The notes under the pieces: generated by a model
The model's input: only the letters and a program-made list of their open reading frames with translations
The model's database searches: none
Told to the model about the DNA's origin: nothing
Translations under genes and position numbers: made by a program
Shown: piece after piece, positions 52,214-61,240 of the stretch
Position numbering within the stretch: position 1 is the stretch's first letter
Layout of the letters: every line of letters starts with the position of its first letter
IMG/VR virus record: IMGVR_UViG_3300042936_000811
Coordinates: 19,669-83,668 of that record
Length of the DNA: 64,000 nucleotides
Reading direction: 5' to 3' (one strand)
Origin: a virus

Positions 52214-53539
52214 TTATTTTGGTCTTGATATACCTAAACCACTTAAGAAATCATCTAATCCATCATCGTCATCTTCTTCATCATCACCACCACTTAACGC
52301 TTCTTCAGCATCATATTGTTTCAGTTCAGTAACGATTTCATTAACCATTCTCTGAATAAATTGAGTTCCTTGTGGGTTACCTGAAAGTATAAGTTTAGCA
52401 ACTCTGAAAAATTCTTCAGCATTTAATTTAGAAAATCTCATAAATAAGTAGTGTTGGATATGTTTCATATCCTCATCAAACAATTCCATCGGGTAAGCCT
52501 CTAAGAATTTTTCCCAAAAAATTGGTCCTAAACGAGAATCCCAAATCTCAGCTGGTAAAGTATCCTCAGCCTTCATAATCATTTCTTGTTGTCTTGGGTC
52601 ATCAGGTAAACCGTGAGTACCAAATATTTCATAAACACCTTTAACCAATTCATGAACTAAAAGTGGGAACGTCATTGCCCTCGCTTTTACTGTTGGTGGG
52701 TCTGTTTCGGTATCAACTTCTGATTGTCCCATTTGACCACCGCCACCGCCAGCCATTCCTTCCATATCAGGGAATAACCAATATGCGTGTTCCATTAAAG
52801 ATTGCGACACGGTGTATAAATTCATTAATCTAGGGTCAACGTCATTAAGTTCTCTTGAAACTAAATTAAACATATGTCCCCCTTTGAAGGCGGCCCCTTG
52901 AATAAGTGAGTTAATAAATCTTCTTTTCGCTCTCTCCAAATCAAATGTTTCGGCATCACCCATAAACTCTTCGATTTCTTCTTCACTTGGCATTTCAGGT
53001 TCTTCTTGCATTCCTTGAGACGCTCCCATTGGTTGCATAACCAATTTAGCATCAAACTGCATCGCTCCTTCAGGAATACCCATTTCTTTAATAACTAAAT
53101 CAACCGCAAGTTGTTCTAAAACTTCTTTGTTTTGCATTTGAATCGACACAACTGTTTGTAGCGATTGCATTGCGGTCATCATTAATGAATTTAATGGATT
53201 CGCTCCTTGGATTGCTCTGGTATCACCCATGGCTCTTCTAACTTTATCTACAGAATCTTTAAATCTTTTTGAGGAGATTAATTCAATATAATCCTTATCC
53301 ATATCCATATTAGGGATTGCTGGAAAGTTATTATAAGGAGTCCCTTTGGATGTAATTTTTCTTTCAATACCAGGTTCCATTCTTTCAGGGCCTTCATAAT
53401 CAATAGGAGCTTCTTTTAAGTTATTTTTTAACTCACTTAAAAGACTACGTTCACTATTAGTTAAACCTTCACTAACTAATTTTTTTTCTAAAAATTTTTT
53501 AACTTTTAGATTTTTTTCTGTATTTGGATTTAGACTCAT
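52214..53539 (-). CDS. Hypothetical virion/assembly protein (441 aa), before terminase
   Basis: Not recognised by family. Helical with Met- and Gln-rich regions (MMTAMQSLQTVVSIQMQNKEV), a Gly run (GGGGGQMGQ) in the middle, and an acidic C-terminal tail (DDEEDDDDGL). Located immediately upstream of the terminase gene, it could be a neck or packaging component. Confidence 0.55.
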   Translation of the reverse strand: MSLNPNTEKNLKVKKFLEKKLVSEGLTNSERSLLSELKNNLKEAPIDYEGPERMEPGIERKITSKGTPYNNFPAIPNMDMDKDYIELISSKRFKDSVDKVRRAMGDTRAIQGANPLNSLMMTAMQSLQTVVSIQMQNKEVLEQLAVDLVIKEMGIPEGAMQFDAKLVMQPMGASQGMQEEPEMPSEEEIEEFMGDAETFDLERAKRRFINSLIQGAAFKGGHMFNLVSRELNDVDPRLMNLYTVSQSLMEHAYWLFPDMEGMAGGGGGQMGQSEVDTETDPPTVKARAMTFPLLVHELVKGVYEIFGTHGLPDDPRQQEMIMKAEDTLPAEIWDSRLGPIFWEKFLEAYPMELFDEDMKHIQHYLFMRFSKLNAEEFFRVAKLILSGNPQGTQFIQRMVNEIVTELKQYDAEEALSGGDDEEDDDDGLDDFLSGLGISRPK

Positions 53540-53543
53540 TTTC

Positions 53544-54473
53544 TTACTTTAATTTAATTCCTAATGATTTAAATGATAACCAACTTGGTACCTTTGTTTT
53601 CGCTTTAGGGGCTGGTTTAACTCCTGGCTTAGGTTGGTACGGTGTTGCAGGTTTTGAGGGTCTTGTTGGGGTATCAACATCAGGTTTAACCCCTGGTCTT
53701 GATGGCGCCGTTTTAGTACCTTGTTCTTTAACTAAATTAAGGAATTCCTGCTTAGTCATTTTTGGTGTGATATGTTTTTCCACTAACTTCATAATTTTTT
53801 TCTCTATTTCGTTCTCACCAAATGTAACGCTTGGGGAGATGGAATTCAACTTATTTTTTACTCCACCAGCATATGCCGCAGAAACTTTATTAACTAAATT
53901 ATTTAAACCGCTTTCTTTAGCTTCAGTTTTTTTCTTTTCAGGTAACTTTTTAAAGTTTGTTTTATCGGCAAATTCTTCAGCCATTTTACACCATTTTTTT
54001 TGTTCTTTTGTTTTACCATCACCGCATTTGGCGAAGAAATATTTTTGTTGTTTTTTAGACTCAAATTTTTCCGCAAGATTTTTATACTCTTGTAATGAAT
54101 CAGGGTCACCGTCACCTGTAGGTCCTTTTTGAACTGGGTCTTGTGTATCACCTTTCATTAACCAATTCATTTCAGAATCAGTGTCTTCGGTCATTTCAGT
54201 CTCCATAGGTGTTGCTTTCATAGTACCATCAGGTTTTTTCTCAACCTTATATCCCTTTCCTGTTGGGTTATTTGGTAATTCACCTCCTTGAGTTCCTATA
54301 TTAACAATTTCTTTAGCGGGCTCAGTAGTTTTGGTAACTTGTTCTTTATTTTCTTTTTTAGACTCATTCAGTCTGTTAAACAAAATATCCACTTGTGATT
54401 CACTTAATTTAGTGACAGTGGAAGCCTTCAACCCGTGTTGTATTAATTTTAATTGTTTTTGGTTAGTTTTCAT
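53544..54473 (-). CDS. Hypothetical Lys/Pro-rich protein (309 aa)
   Basis: The ATG at 54473 (KTNQKQLKLIQHGLK) is preferred over the upstream TTG, giving an 11-base overlap with the upstream gene. The N-terminus has SESQVDILFNRLNE, resembling the ES-x-x-ILxxL pattern of the presumed targeted proteins. The rest is Lys/Glu-rich helix and a Pro-rich C-terminus (PSRPGVKPDVDTPTRPSKPATPYQPKP). Unknown role in the packaging region. Confidence 0.5.
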   Translation of the reverse strand: MKTNQKQLKLIQHGLKASTVTKLSESQVDILFNRLNESKKENKEQVTKTTEPAKEIVNIGTQGGELPNNPTGKGYKVEKKPDGTMKATPMETEMTEDTDSEMNWLMKGDTQDPVQKGPTGDGDPDSLQEYKNLAEKFESKKQQKYFFAKCGDGKTKEQKKWCKMAEEFADKTNFKKLPEKKKTEAKESGLNNLVNKVSAAYAGGVKNKLNSISPSVTFGENEIEKKIMKLVEKHITPKMTKQEFLNLVKEQGTKTAPSRPGVKPDVDTPTRPSKPATPYQPKPGVKPAPKAKTKVPSWLSFKSLGIKLK

Positions 54474-54873
54474 AGACAACCTTTTTTTCAAATTCTAAAA
54501 CGATATCACGTTCATATAATTTATCTTTGACTGTGGTTTCTTCGTCACCGAATCTAAACACTAATCTTTTTTGATGGTCAAAATCGACATCATCACTTTC
54601 GTTCTCCCAAGCCATCGCAATTACTCCATCCATAGAATCCATCATTGAGAAGTAATCAGAATTTTGGATAACTGATAATGTAACTTGGTCATCTTTTAGA
54701 GTTCCTACTTTTCGTATAAATTCTAAATCAGGTGGTAGTGGGTAACCATTTGATGGTTTTGACTCCCAATTATCCCCCCATATTTTTTCTAAAGTATCAG
54801 AAAATATGAATTCATATATGTTATCTCCCTTATAATTAGGGCCTAATTCATTAACATATATTAAATAACTCAT
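54463..54873 (-). CDS. Hypothetical protein (136 aa)
   Basis: Not recognised. Compact alpha/beta protein with an aromatic N-terminus (SYLIYVNELGPNYKGDNIYEFIF), a C-terminal VKDKLYERDIVLEFEKKV helix and no catalytic motif. The start overlaps the stop of the upstream gene (TAATG), so it is translationally coupled. Confidence 0.6.
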   Translation of the reverse strand: MSYLIYVNELGPNYKGDNIYEFIFSDTLEKIWGDNWESKPSNGYPLPPDLEFIRKVGTLKDDQVTLSVIQNSDYFSMMDSMDGVIAMAWENESDDVDFDHQKRLVFRFGDEETTVKDKLYERDIVLEFEKKVVYEN

Positions 54874-56213
54874 TATAGTATCTGACCTTTAACCGTAACT
54901 CTAAGTTGTTTATTATTCATTTCAAAAACTAAATTTTTGTGATTTGTTTTACCCACTAATTTAGCGTTAGGGTATTTGGAAACCAATTTAGTTGATGCAA
55001 CTTCTTGAGAAATACTTTCAGAAACAATCTTAATTTTACTAATCGTTTTTGATTTGTTTTCTTTAATTAAATTAAGTTTTTGTTTTTTAGCTTCGATTAA
55101 ATTACGTTCGTTTTCCTCAACCTTGAAGTATTTTTTTAATATGTCATCAACTTTAGATTCGGTAAAAAGTCCTTCGATAACATCTTCCATGTGTTTACCA
55201 TGTTTTGGGTTAACACCTTTAATTTTTGAACGATATTCTTCACCATCTTCTTCATCATGACCTTCACCAAAAATATTATCTGCTAATTTTTTACCCGCAG
55301 AAAGTGCTTCGTCTTCATCATCAAACATGCCAGAATCACCCTCAGCCATTTCACCTTCAGGTTCTTCCATACCCATTTCGTCACCCTCAGGTTCTTCCAT
55401 ATCCATTTCTTCACCACCAAATTCTTCCTCAGATTCAATACCCTCAAGTTTATTTAAAATATCTTCTTTATCTTCTTCATCCAATGATTCTAAATTCAAT
55501 GCTGATAAGATAGAATTAATAACATATTTAATGTCTTTAGATGTCATTGGTTCCTCATCTTCTTGAGTGTCTTGGAAAGCTCTTAATTTCTGAGCTAATT
55601 TACCTGTTAATTTTTGAATAACTTTTAATGTAATAACTTCATCTTCTTCAGGTTGTTCCATTTCTTCACCTTCAGGTTCTTCCATACTCATATCATCTTC
55701 CATACCTAAATCGTCTGTCGGTGCAGGAGCGGGTGAGGGTGCAGGAGCGGGAGCGGGTGCAGGAGCGGGAGCGGGTGCAGGAGCGGGTGCCGCTTGTTCC
55801 TTAGTTTCCCCCATTTTCAAAATGTATTTTGTCGCCGCTTTTTCATCAATATCGCTCTCACCAAATAATGAAACATTTGATTCATATCCTTCATTAATAT
55901 TAACCTCTTTAGCAATTAAGTTAAGACGTTTGAACGCTTGCGAATAAGAAGAATAGTATTTTCTATTTTTCATTGGTTCTAAGTAATCATTTTCACCAAC
56001 AGATTCAGTTAGTGATTTTTTAATTACGTACCCATTTTTTTCTTTAACAATTTGATAATTGTTTCCGTCAGATAAAGTCTTTCTATATTCGATTGATTTA
56101 TCTTCATTTATAGGCGTCGGAGTATTTTCATTATATCTAGAAATTTCAATGATACGGTTGATTTTATCCATACCTTGTAATTTTTCACTTCCAATTGGTT
56201 TTAAGTTTCCCAT
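54873..56213 (-). CDS. Acidic protein with Ala-Pro repeats (446 aa)
   Basis: Residues about 140-160 are Ala-Pro repeats, followed by acidic Met-rich stretches (DLGMEDDMSMEEPEGEE; GDEMGMEEPEGE) and a helical Lys-rich C-terminus. The composition resembles the gp22-like scaffold at 44250, so it may be a second scaffold or internal protein. No specific homologue is identified. A late motif lies 31 bases upstream. Confidence 0.6.
   Translation of the reverse strand: MGNLKPIGSEKLQGMDKINRIIEISRYNENTPTPINEDKSIEYRKTLSDGNNYQIVKEKNGYVIKKSLTESVGENDYLEPMKNRKYYSSYSQAFKRLNLIAKEVNINEGYESNVSLFGESDIDEKAATKYILKMGETKEQAAPAPAPAPAPAPAPAPAPSPAPAPTDDLGMEDDMSMEEPEGEEMEQPEEDEVITLKVIQKLTGKLAQKLRAFQDTQEDEEPMTSKDIKYVINSILSALNLESLDEEDKEDILNKLEGIESEEEFGGEEMDMEEPEGDEMGMEEPEGEMAEGDSGMFDDEDEALSAGKKLADNIFGEGHDEEDGEEYRSKIKGVNPKHGKHMEDVIEGLFTESKVDDILKKYFKVEENERNLIEAKKQKLNLIKENKSKTISKIKIVSESISQEVASTKLVSKYPNAKLVGKTNHKNLVFEMNNKQLRVTVKGQIL
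55720..55793 (-). repeat. GC-rich Ala-Pro coding repeat
   Basis: Tandem units such as GCAGGAGCGGGAGCGGGT (plus strand) giving alternating Ala-Pro; a local GC-rich island in AT-rich DNA. Confidence 0.85.
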
Positions 56214-56244
56214 TATTTTGTTTTTTTTTTAAAATTATTTTATA

Positions 56245-56252
56245 TATAAATA
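56245..56252 (-). promoter_or_regulatory. Putative late promoter motif TATTTATA
   Basis: Exact motif 31 bases before the ATG at 56213. Confidence 0.6.
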
Positions 56253-56296
56253 TATTCAGAATCAAAAATGTTATCGTTCTAACGTAATTGAATCAT

Positions 56297-57592
56297 TTAT
56301 TTAAATCCTAATGTCGATAATAATGGTTCTAACCAATTACTAACTTCTTTATTACTTCCTTCGATACCTTTGGTGATAACAGTCTCGTCGTAATCAGTTT
56401 CGTCATTATTACTATCATCTTTATAATCAGTACCCAATTTATTAGTGAAAATTTTTCCAGAATTTTTTAACAATTCTCTAATATGTTCCCCATAAGGTAA
56501 TCCTATGTGCACATGAGTCATTGTGTCATGTCCAACCCATTCAGAAACAACTCCAATGTAATCACCAACTTTAATTGTATCTCCGTTCTTTAATTTTACA
56601 TTTTTAACGTGAGTGTAAAAAATATCAGGAAATCCGTCAGACCCTTTAATCGATACTTGTGTTCCATAAATTTTTCCAGAATTTTTACCAGTATCTCTTA
56701 TTTTAGTTACAGTACCGTTAGTATATGAATTAACAACTGTATTCGGAGGGGCAAAAATATCCCAAGCATTATCTGATTGCCAATTACCTAATTTTCTACT
56801 ACCATGATTTTTTGGACCGTTCTCTAAATCAGTTTTAAAATTACCACCAATAGTTGTTGTAGATTCTTTCAAGGATAATTCTTTATCAATACGATTATCT
56901 TGATATTGATATAATTTTTCAATATATCCATTTCTTCTCAATACTTTAAATACTAAGTTTTCATCAGAATATTCTCCACCTTCTTCTAATCCGCAAGTTC
57001 TATATTTTTTAAGTTTTTTCTTATACTTGTCGATAATTTTTTTAGTGTCATCAATAGATTCATCCTTAACACTTTCAATAACACCGTCAATAATGTCCAT
57101 CCATTGTTTTGATTTGTTTTTAATCAGTTCAAGGTCAATTTTAACATTTTCTTTTTTAGGTTCATTTTCCCATGTATCAAATAAAACAGAATACACTCCA
57201 CTACTAAAGTGAGACTCAATTTCATTTTGAACATATAACTCAACTTCATATCCGTAGATGGTGATATCGTGTTTGTCGTTATATATGGTTTTTTTTAATT
57301 GGAATAATTCTTCGTATAAAGGTAATTCAGTTTTTGAGAATTGATTAAAGTCAACTAAGATGTGTAAATCAATGTCTGAAAATTTTGACCAGTTATAATT
57401 GGCTAATGAACCTGTCATTATAACGTCTGACACAAAAATATCAACGTTTAAAAATTCTATAAACTCATAAGCAATCTCAAGTAGACGTGACCTAACTTTA
57501 GGTGACATCTTTTCCATTGACCCATCCCAAATCTTAGGATTTAATTCGTCTTGTACGTGAAAACTAGTTAATATACTTTTTAAATCACTCAT
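56297..57592 (-). CDS. Nucleotidyltransferase fused to degenerate M23-like peptidase domain (431 aa)
   Basis: Residues about 50-105 form a minimal nucleotidyltransferase: MTGSLANYNWSKFSDIDLHILV shows the GS(x9)SDxD motif, and VELYV may supply the third acidic position. Residues about 280-400 resemble M23/LytM metallopeptidase: DNAWDIFAPPNTVV, IFYTHVKNV and MTHVHIGL, the last carrying the HxH zinc motif. The first His of the family is replaced by Asn (NAWD). M23 domains cut peptidoglycan cross-links; nucleotidyltransferases of this type modify nucleotides or RNA. The fusion is unusual. Late promoter motif 4 bases upstream. Confidence 0.7.
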   Translation of the reverse strand: MSDLKSILTSFHVQDELNPKIWDGSMEKMSPKVRSRLLEIAYEFIEFLNVDIFVSDVIMTGSLANYNWSKFSDIDLHILVDFNQFSKTELPLYEELFQLKKTIYNDKHDITIYGYEVELYVQNEIESHFSSGVYSVLFDTWENEPKKENVKIDLELIKNKSKQWMDIIDGVIESVKDESIDDTKKIIDKYKKKLKKYRTCGLEEGGEYSDENLVFKVLRRNGYIEKLYQYQDNRIDKELSLKESTTTIGGNFKTDLENGPKNHGSRKLGNWQSDNAWDIFAPPNTVVNSYTNGTVTKIRDTGKNSGKIYGTQVSIKGSDGFPDIFYTHVKNVKLKNGDTIKVGDYIGVVSEWVGHDTMTHVHIGLPYGEHIRELLKNSGKIFTNKLGTDYKDDSNNDETDYDETVITKGIEGSNKEVSNWLEPLLSTLGFK

Positions 57593-57596
57593 TACT

Positions 57597-57604
57597 AATA
57601 AATA
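57597..57604 (-). promoter_or_regulatory. Putative late promoter motif (TATTTATT)
   Basis: One mismatch, 4 bases before the ATG at 57592. Confidence 0.5.
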
Positions 57605-57622
57605 GTCGAGTATTGATAATAA

Positions 57623-57865
57623 TTAAAGTTTAGTATATTTGAATTTTTTAGAGATTTCTGTGTTAAAGAATTTACCTTGAGACTCATTCATTCTAAATCT
57701 AGTGTAAACCTCATGAGGAACCGCGTCATATTGGTATTTCATACCGTTTTTAAATTCCACCACCATTAATTTGGTTTCGGTATCATACTCAGTTTTTACT
57801 AAGTTACTTGAATCTATCTCGTTAATAATCTTCGTCCCGATTATCTCTTCTTTTTTTACTGCCAT
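57623..57865 (-). CDS. KTSC-domain protein (80 aa)
   Basis: The KTSC signature is visible: VEFKNGMKYQYDAVPHEVYTRFRMNESQGKFFN. KTSC is a short domain found alone or fused in phage and bacterial proteins; its biochemical role is not established. Overlaps the upstream gene by 44 bases. Confidence 0.7.
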   Translation of the reverse strand: MAVKKEEIIGTKIINEIDSSNLVKTEYDTETKLMVVEFKNGMKYQYDAVPHEVYTRFRMNESQGKFFNTEISKKFKYTKL

Positions 57866-58163
57866 TTTGTAAAGGTGTTTCTGAATCTATTATTTGTAAT
57901 TTACCTTTAAGATAATCAACAAACTCATTGTGGTCAACATCAGGGAAAAAACTTTTTAGTTCTTGGAATAATTTTGAATGTAAACTACTAAACCTTTGGA
58001 AGTTTCTCATAATATCTTGGGGATAATATGGTGGTTTCTCCAAATCCTTTTCGGACCAACCTTCTCTTTGGAATGATTGTCTAAGATTTCTATATGTTTC
58101 TAAGATATCTTTATCAGCACCTAAGGTCTCAATATATTTGGTGTAGTGTTTTATCATATTCAT
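57822..58163 (-). CDS. Hypothetical helical protein (113 aa)
   Basis: The ATG at 58163 is preferred over the upstream TTG at 58175. Predominantly helical with Tyr/Gln content (YRNLRQSFQREGW) and the PPYYPQDIMRNFQRFSSL segment. Overlaps the KTSC gene by 44 bases. Unknown function. A degenerate late motif covers the start. Confidence 0.5.
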   Translation of the reverse strand: MNMIKHYTKYIETLGADKDILETYRNLRQSFQREGWSEKDLEKPPYYPQDIMRNFQRFSSLHSKLFQELKSFFPDVDHNEFVDYLKGKLQIIDSETPLQNGSKKRRDNRDEDY

Positions 58164-58168
58164 AAATA
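58161..58168 (-). promoter_or_regulatory. Putative late promoter motif (TATTTATG)
   Basis: One mismatch from TATTTATA. It overlaps the ATG at 58163, so translation may begin at the next ATG, 6 bases downstream. Confidence 0.35.
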
Positions 58169-58206
58169 TAACCAAAAATTAAATTTTTTAATTTAGATAT
58201 TTTACT

Positions 58207-58214
58207 TACCTTTG
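58207..58214 (+). promoter_or_regulatory. Bacteroidota-type -7 box TACCTTTG
   Basis: Matches TAnnTTTG, 54 bases upstream of the ClpC-like ATG at 58269. The -33 element is not clear. Confidence 0.5.
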
Positions 58215-58268
58215 TACCTGTTGTTGAAAATACAAAATTAATCCTTATAATTAACTAAAAAACAAAAT

Positions 58269-60311
58269 ATGATAGAATCCATGGATAATGGGGGAAAGAA
58301 TAACCCACCTAAATCAACATCTGACTCATCAACACCTGTGTTGGATAACTTCAGCCGAGATTTAATCAAATTGGCCGAACAAGGTAAATTAGACCCTGTT
58401 GTTGGTAGAGAAAGAGAAATTACAAGGATTGCTCAAATCCTTTCTCGTAGAAAGAAAAATAACCCTATTATTATTGGTGAACCTGGTTGTGGTAAAACCG
58501 CAATCGTAGAAGGATTAGCAATTAAAATTTTTAACGGTGAATGTCCAAGAAATTTAATGGATAAAAGAATTGTTTCGTTAGACATGACATCGATTGTTGC
58601 GGGTACAAAATACCGTGGTCAGTTTGAGGAACGTATGAAAGTAATTATCGAGGAGTTACAAAACGCACCAAATATCATTGTCTTTATTGACGAAATTCAC
58701 ACAATAGTTGGTGCAGGTAATTCATCAGGTTCGTTAGACGCATCAAACATCTTCAAACCAGCACTTGCCCGTGGAGAAATTCAATGTGTTGGTGCAACAA
58801 CTCTTGATGAGTATCGTAAGAACTTTGAGAAAGACGGAGCATTAGAAAGACGTTTTCAAAAGGTAATTGTTGACGCGGCGACTAAAGAAGAGACTTTGGA
58901 GATTCTTAAGAATGTTAAAGATAAATACGAATCATTCCACAAGGTATCTTATACTGATGAAATACTTTCAGTATGTGTTGATTTGGCGGCAAGATATATC
59001 ACCGACAGAGAGTTTCCTGATAAGGCATTCGACATTATTGATGAGGTAGGTGCGAGATGTCAAGTTGAGATTAAAATGCCTGACATTATTGAAAAATTAA
59101 AACAAGAAGCTGCCGACGTTAAAATTGAAAAACTTGAGGTTGTTAAAAAACAAAATTACGAAGAGGCGGCAAATCTACGTGACAAGGAAAAACGTATTCT
59201 CAATAAATTAGATATTGAGAAGAAAAAATTTGAGGAGGAACTTCAGATTAAGAAAAAAGAAGTTTCTATCGAATTGGTTTATGAGGTCGTTTCAAACATG
59301 ACTAAAATTCCTATTAGTAAATTGAATGCTAATGAGACGATGTTACTATCTCAATTAGAGGGTAGTTTATCTGACAAAGTAATTGGCCAATCTGAAGCGG
59401 TTATGAAAATTGCTAAGTCAATCAGACGAAACAGATTAGGTATTAAAGACCCTAATAAACCAATTGGTTCATTTATTTTCCTTGGTTCAACAGGTGTAGG
59501 TAAAACTTACTTAGCAAAACAATTGGCAAAACAAATGTTTGGTAGTGAGGAGAATATGATTCGTGTGGACATGTCTGAATACCAAGAAAAACATAGTATC
59601 TCAAGATTAATTGGAGCCCCTCCAGGATATGTAGGTTATGACGAAGGTGGTCAATTAACTGAACAAGTTAAAAACAAACCTTACTCAGTAATTTTATTTG
59701 ATGAGATTGAAAAGGCAAACAAAGACATATTTTCAACATTATTACAAGTGTTGGATGACGGTCACCTTACAGATGGTATGGGAAGAAAAATTAACTTCAA
59801 AAACTGTGTCATTATCATGACATCAAACGTTGGAGTTAAAAAACTACAGGAGTTTGGTGCGGGTGTAGGATTTAAAACTAACTCGAGTTCTTACGTTGAA
59901 GAAGAACAAAAAAGAGAAGTTTTGAAGAAGGAACTTAAGAAGTTTTTCGCCCCTGAATTTTTAAACCGTATTGATGAGGTTATTATTTTTAATTCACTAG
60001 TGAAAGAAGATGTTAAAAAAATTGTTAAGCTTGAGTTGAGTATTTTATCTGAAAGATTGACAGGTCTTAAATATAATATTAAATTTGACGATTCTATTTT
60101 AGATATGATTTCTGAGGTTGGGTTTGATGAAATGTATGGTGCTCGTCCATTGAAAAGAGCTATTCAGGATAAAGTTGAAGATTTTATATCTGAAGAGGTT
60201 CTTAAGAGTAACATTCAAGAGAATACTGAGTACACGTTAATAAGTGAAAATGGTGATGTTAAGTTTAAAGAGGAAAAGAAAGTCACAAGAAAAAGAAAAG
60301 GGGTTGAATAA
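58269..60311 (+). CDS. clpC-like: ClpC-like AAA+ unfoldase without N-domain
   Basis: 680 residues, two AAA+ modules. D1 Walker A is GEPGCGKT (residues about 70-77), Walker B VFIDEIHTI. A short middle part contains a UVR-type helix (NYEEAANLRDKEKR) as in ClpC and unlike the long coiled coil of ClpB. D2 Walker A is GSTGVGKT, Walker B ILFDEIEKA. After the D2 sensor region lies GAGVGFKT, at the position of the ClpP-docking (V/I)GF loop. The usual N-terminal Clp-N domain is absent. Host ClpP could therefore be the partner. Preceded by a host-type -7 box and followed by terminators. Confidence 0.9.
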   Translation: MIESMDNGGKNNPPKSTSDSSTPVLDNFSRDLIKLAEQGKLDPVVGREREITRIAQILSRRKKNNPIIIGEPGCGKTAIVEGLAIKIFNGECPRNLMDKRIVSLDMTSIVAGTKYRGQFEERMKVIIEELQNAPNIIVFIDEIHTIVGAGNSSGSLDASNIFKPALARGEIQCVGATTLDEYRKNFEKDGALERRFQKVIVDAATKEETLEILKNVKDKYESFHKVSYTDEILSVCVDLAARYITDREFPDKAFDIIDEVGARCQVEIKMPDIIEKLKQEAADVKIEKLEVVKKQNYEEAANLRDKEKRILNKLDIEKKKFEEELQIKKKEVSIELVYEVVSNMTKIPISKLNANETMLLSQLEGSLSDKVIGQSEAVMKIAKSIRRNRLGIKDPNKPIGSFIFLGSTGVGKTYLAKQLAKQMFGSEENMIRVDMSEYQEKHSISRLIGAPPGYVGYDEGGQLTEQVKNKPYSVILFDEIEKANKDIFSTLLQVLDDGHLTDGMGRKINFKNCVIIMTSNVGVKKLQEFGAGVGFKTNSSSYVEEEQKREVLKKELKKFFAPEFLNRIDEVIIFNSLVKEDVKKIVKLELSILSERLTGLKYNIKFDDSILDMISEVGFDEMYGARPLKRAIQDKVEDFISEEVLKSNIQENTEYTLISENGDVKFKEEKKVTRKRKGVE

Positions 60312-60323
60312 CCCCCTTTTTTT
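60296..60323 (+). terminator. Terminator overlapping the end of clpC-like gene
   Basis: GGGGTT-gaat-AACCCC stem including the stop codon, then a C and a T run. Confidence 0.8.
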
Positions 60324-60342
60324 ATGTTCATTAATAAGCAAA

Positions 60343-60374
60343 AAATAACCCCACCTTACGGAGGGGTTTTTTAT
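60343..60374. terminator. Bidirectional terminator
   Basis: AACCCC-A-CC-ttac-GG-A-GGGGTT stem flanked by A and T tracts, between the convergent clpC-like and peptidase genes. Confidence 0.85.
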
Positions 60375-61204
60375 TAGTCAAATAAATAACTGTATCGTGG
60401 TTTCGATTTGAATGGGTATTTCACATTACCCAATTTCTCAATTAATTCTTTACCCGTTTTGATTCCATTATAAACATCTTCGATTACAACGTATTCTTCT
60501 CTAGTGTGGTAGTCGTAGTACCCAATCGAGAAGTTAATACATGAGAAGTCAAATGTGTTCTTCAAAGCGTACACGTCTGTGTATGGGTGAGATTGATATT
60601 TTCTATCAGGATTGAATGTTTCTGTTAAAACCTCATCACATGATTTAAAGAACTCGGTTTCTCTACCAAATAATTGAACTCCCATACAGAACTCACTAAC
60701 CATCCAGTTTTCAGGAGCATCAAATTGAATTCCGTATCCAACATTCTCGAAGAAATTTTTATCCGCTTGTTTTGAACCGTGGCAACCTGTTTCTTCTGAA
60801 ACAAAGAATGCGGCTTTAAGATTTGGTAATTCTTTTAATAATTCTAAACATGCGTAAACACCGCATTTATCATCACCACCAATTCCTGTTGGTTCACCAA
60901 AATCGTTGAATGCTTTTAATGATGGTTTAATTACTCCCTGAGCGTTAGGTAATTCCATTTCTCTAACGTTAATTACGTCTAATTGATGTACGGTATCAGT
61001 ATGAGCAATAACACACGGGAAATAGAAATCTTCAGTAATATCCTGAGATGTCTTAGTAGCATAAATGTTTCGATGTTCGTCTACCTGAAATGGTATTTGG
61101 TTTTCGGTTAACCAATTAACTAAAAACTCAATCATTCGGTCTTCCTTATATGTCTTTGTTGGGACCGACAAAACGTCCTTTAGTAATTGATAGTTTCTTT
61201 CCAT
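60374..61204 (-). CDS. M20-family metallopeptidase
   Basis: 276 residues with the two-zinc M20 arrangement: CVIAHTDTVH (first His/Asp), TGIGGDDKCGVYACL (bridging Asp), FFVSEETGCHGS (catalytic Glu), QFDAP and a C-terminal YYDYHTREEYV His. M20 enzymes cut short peptides. Since it accompanies a tmRNA and an unfoldase, it may complete peptide turnover. A perfect TTTG-N20-TATCTTTG promoter lies directly upstream, the -7 box ending only 4 bases before the ATG. Confidence 0.88.
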   Translation of the reverse strand: MERNYQLLKDVLSVPTKTYKEDRMIEFLVNWLTENQIPFQVDEHRNIYATKTSQDITEDFYFPCVIAHTDTVHQLDVINVREMELPNAQGVIKPSLKAFNDFGEPTGIGGDDKCGVYACLELLKELPNLKAAFFVSEETGCHGSKQADKNFFENVGYGIQFDAPENWMVSEFCMGVQLFGRETEFFKSCDEVLTETFNPDRKYQSHPYTDVYALKNTFDFSCINFSIGYYDYHTREEYVVIEDVYNGIKTGKELIEKLGNVKYPFKSKPRYSYLFD

Positions 61205-61208
61205 AGGC

Positions 61209-61240
61209 CAAAGATAAGTAAATTACTTTACTTTGACAAA
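61209..61240 (-). promoter_or_regulatory. Bacteroidota promoter TTTG-N20-TATCTTTG, leaderless-type
   Basis: Minus strand: TTTG (61237-61240), 20-base spacer, TATCTTTG (61209-61216). Four bases separate the -7 box from the ATG at 61204, so the message would start at or very near the start codon. Confidence 0.85.
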
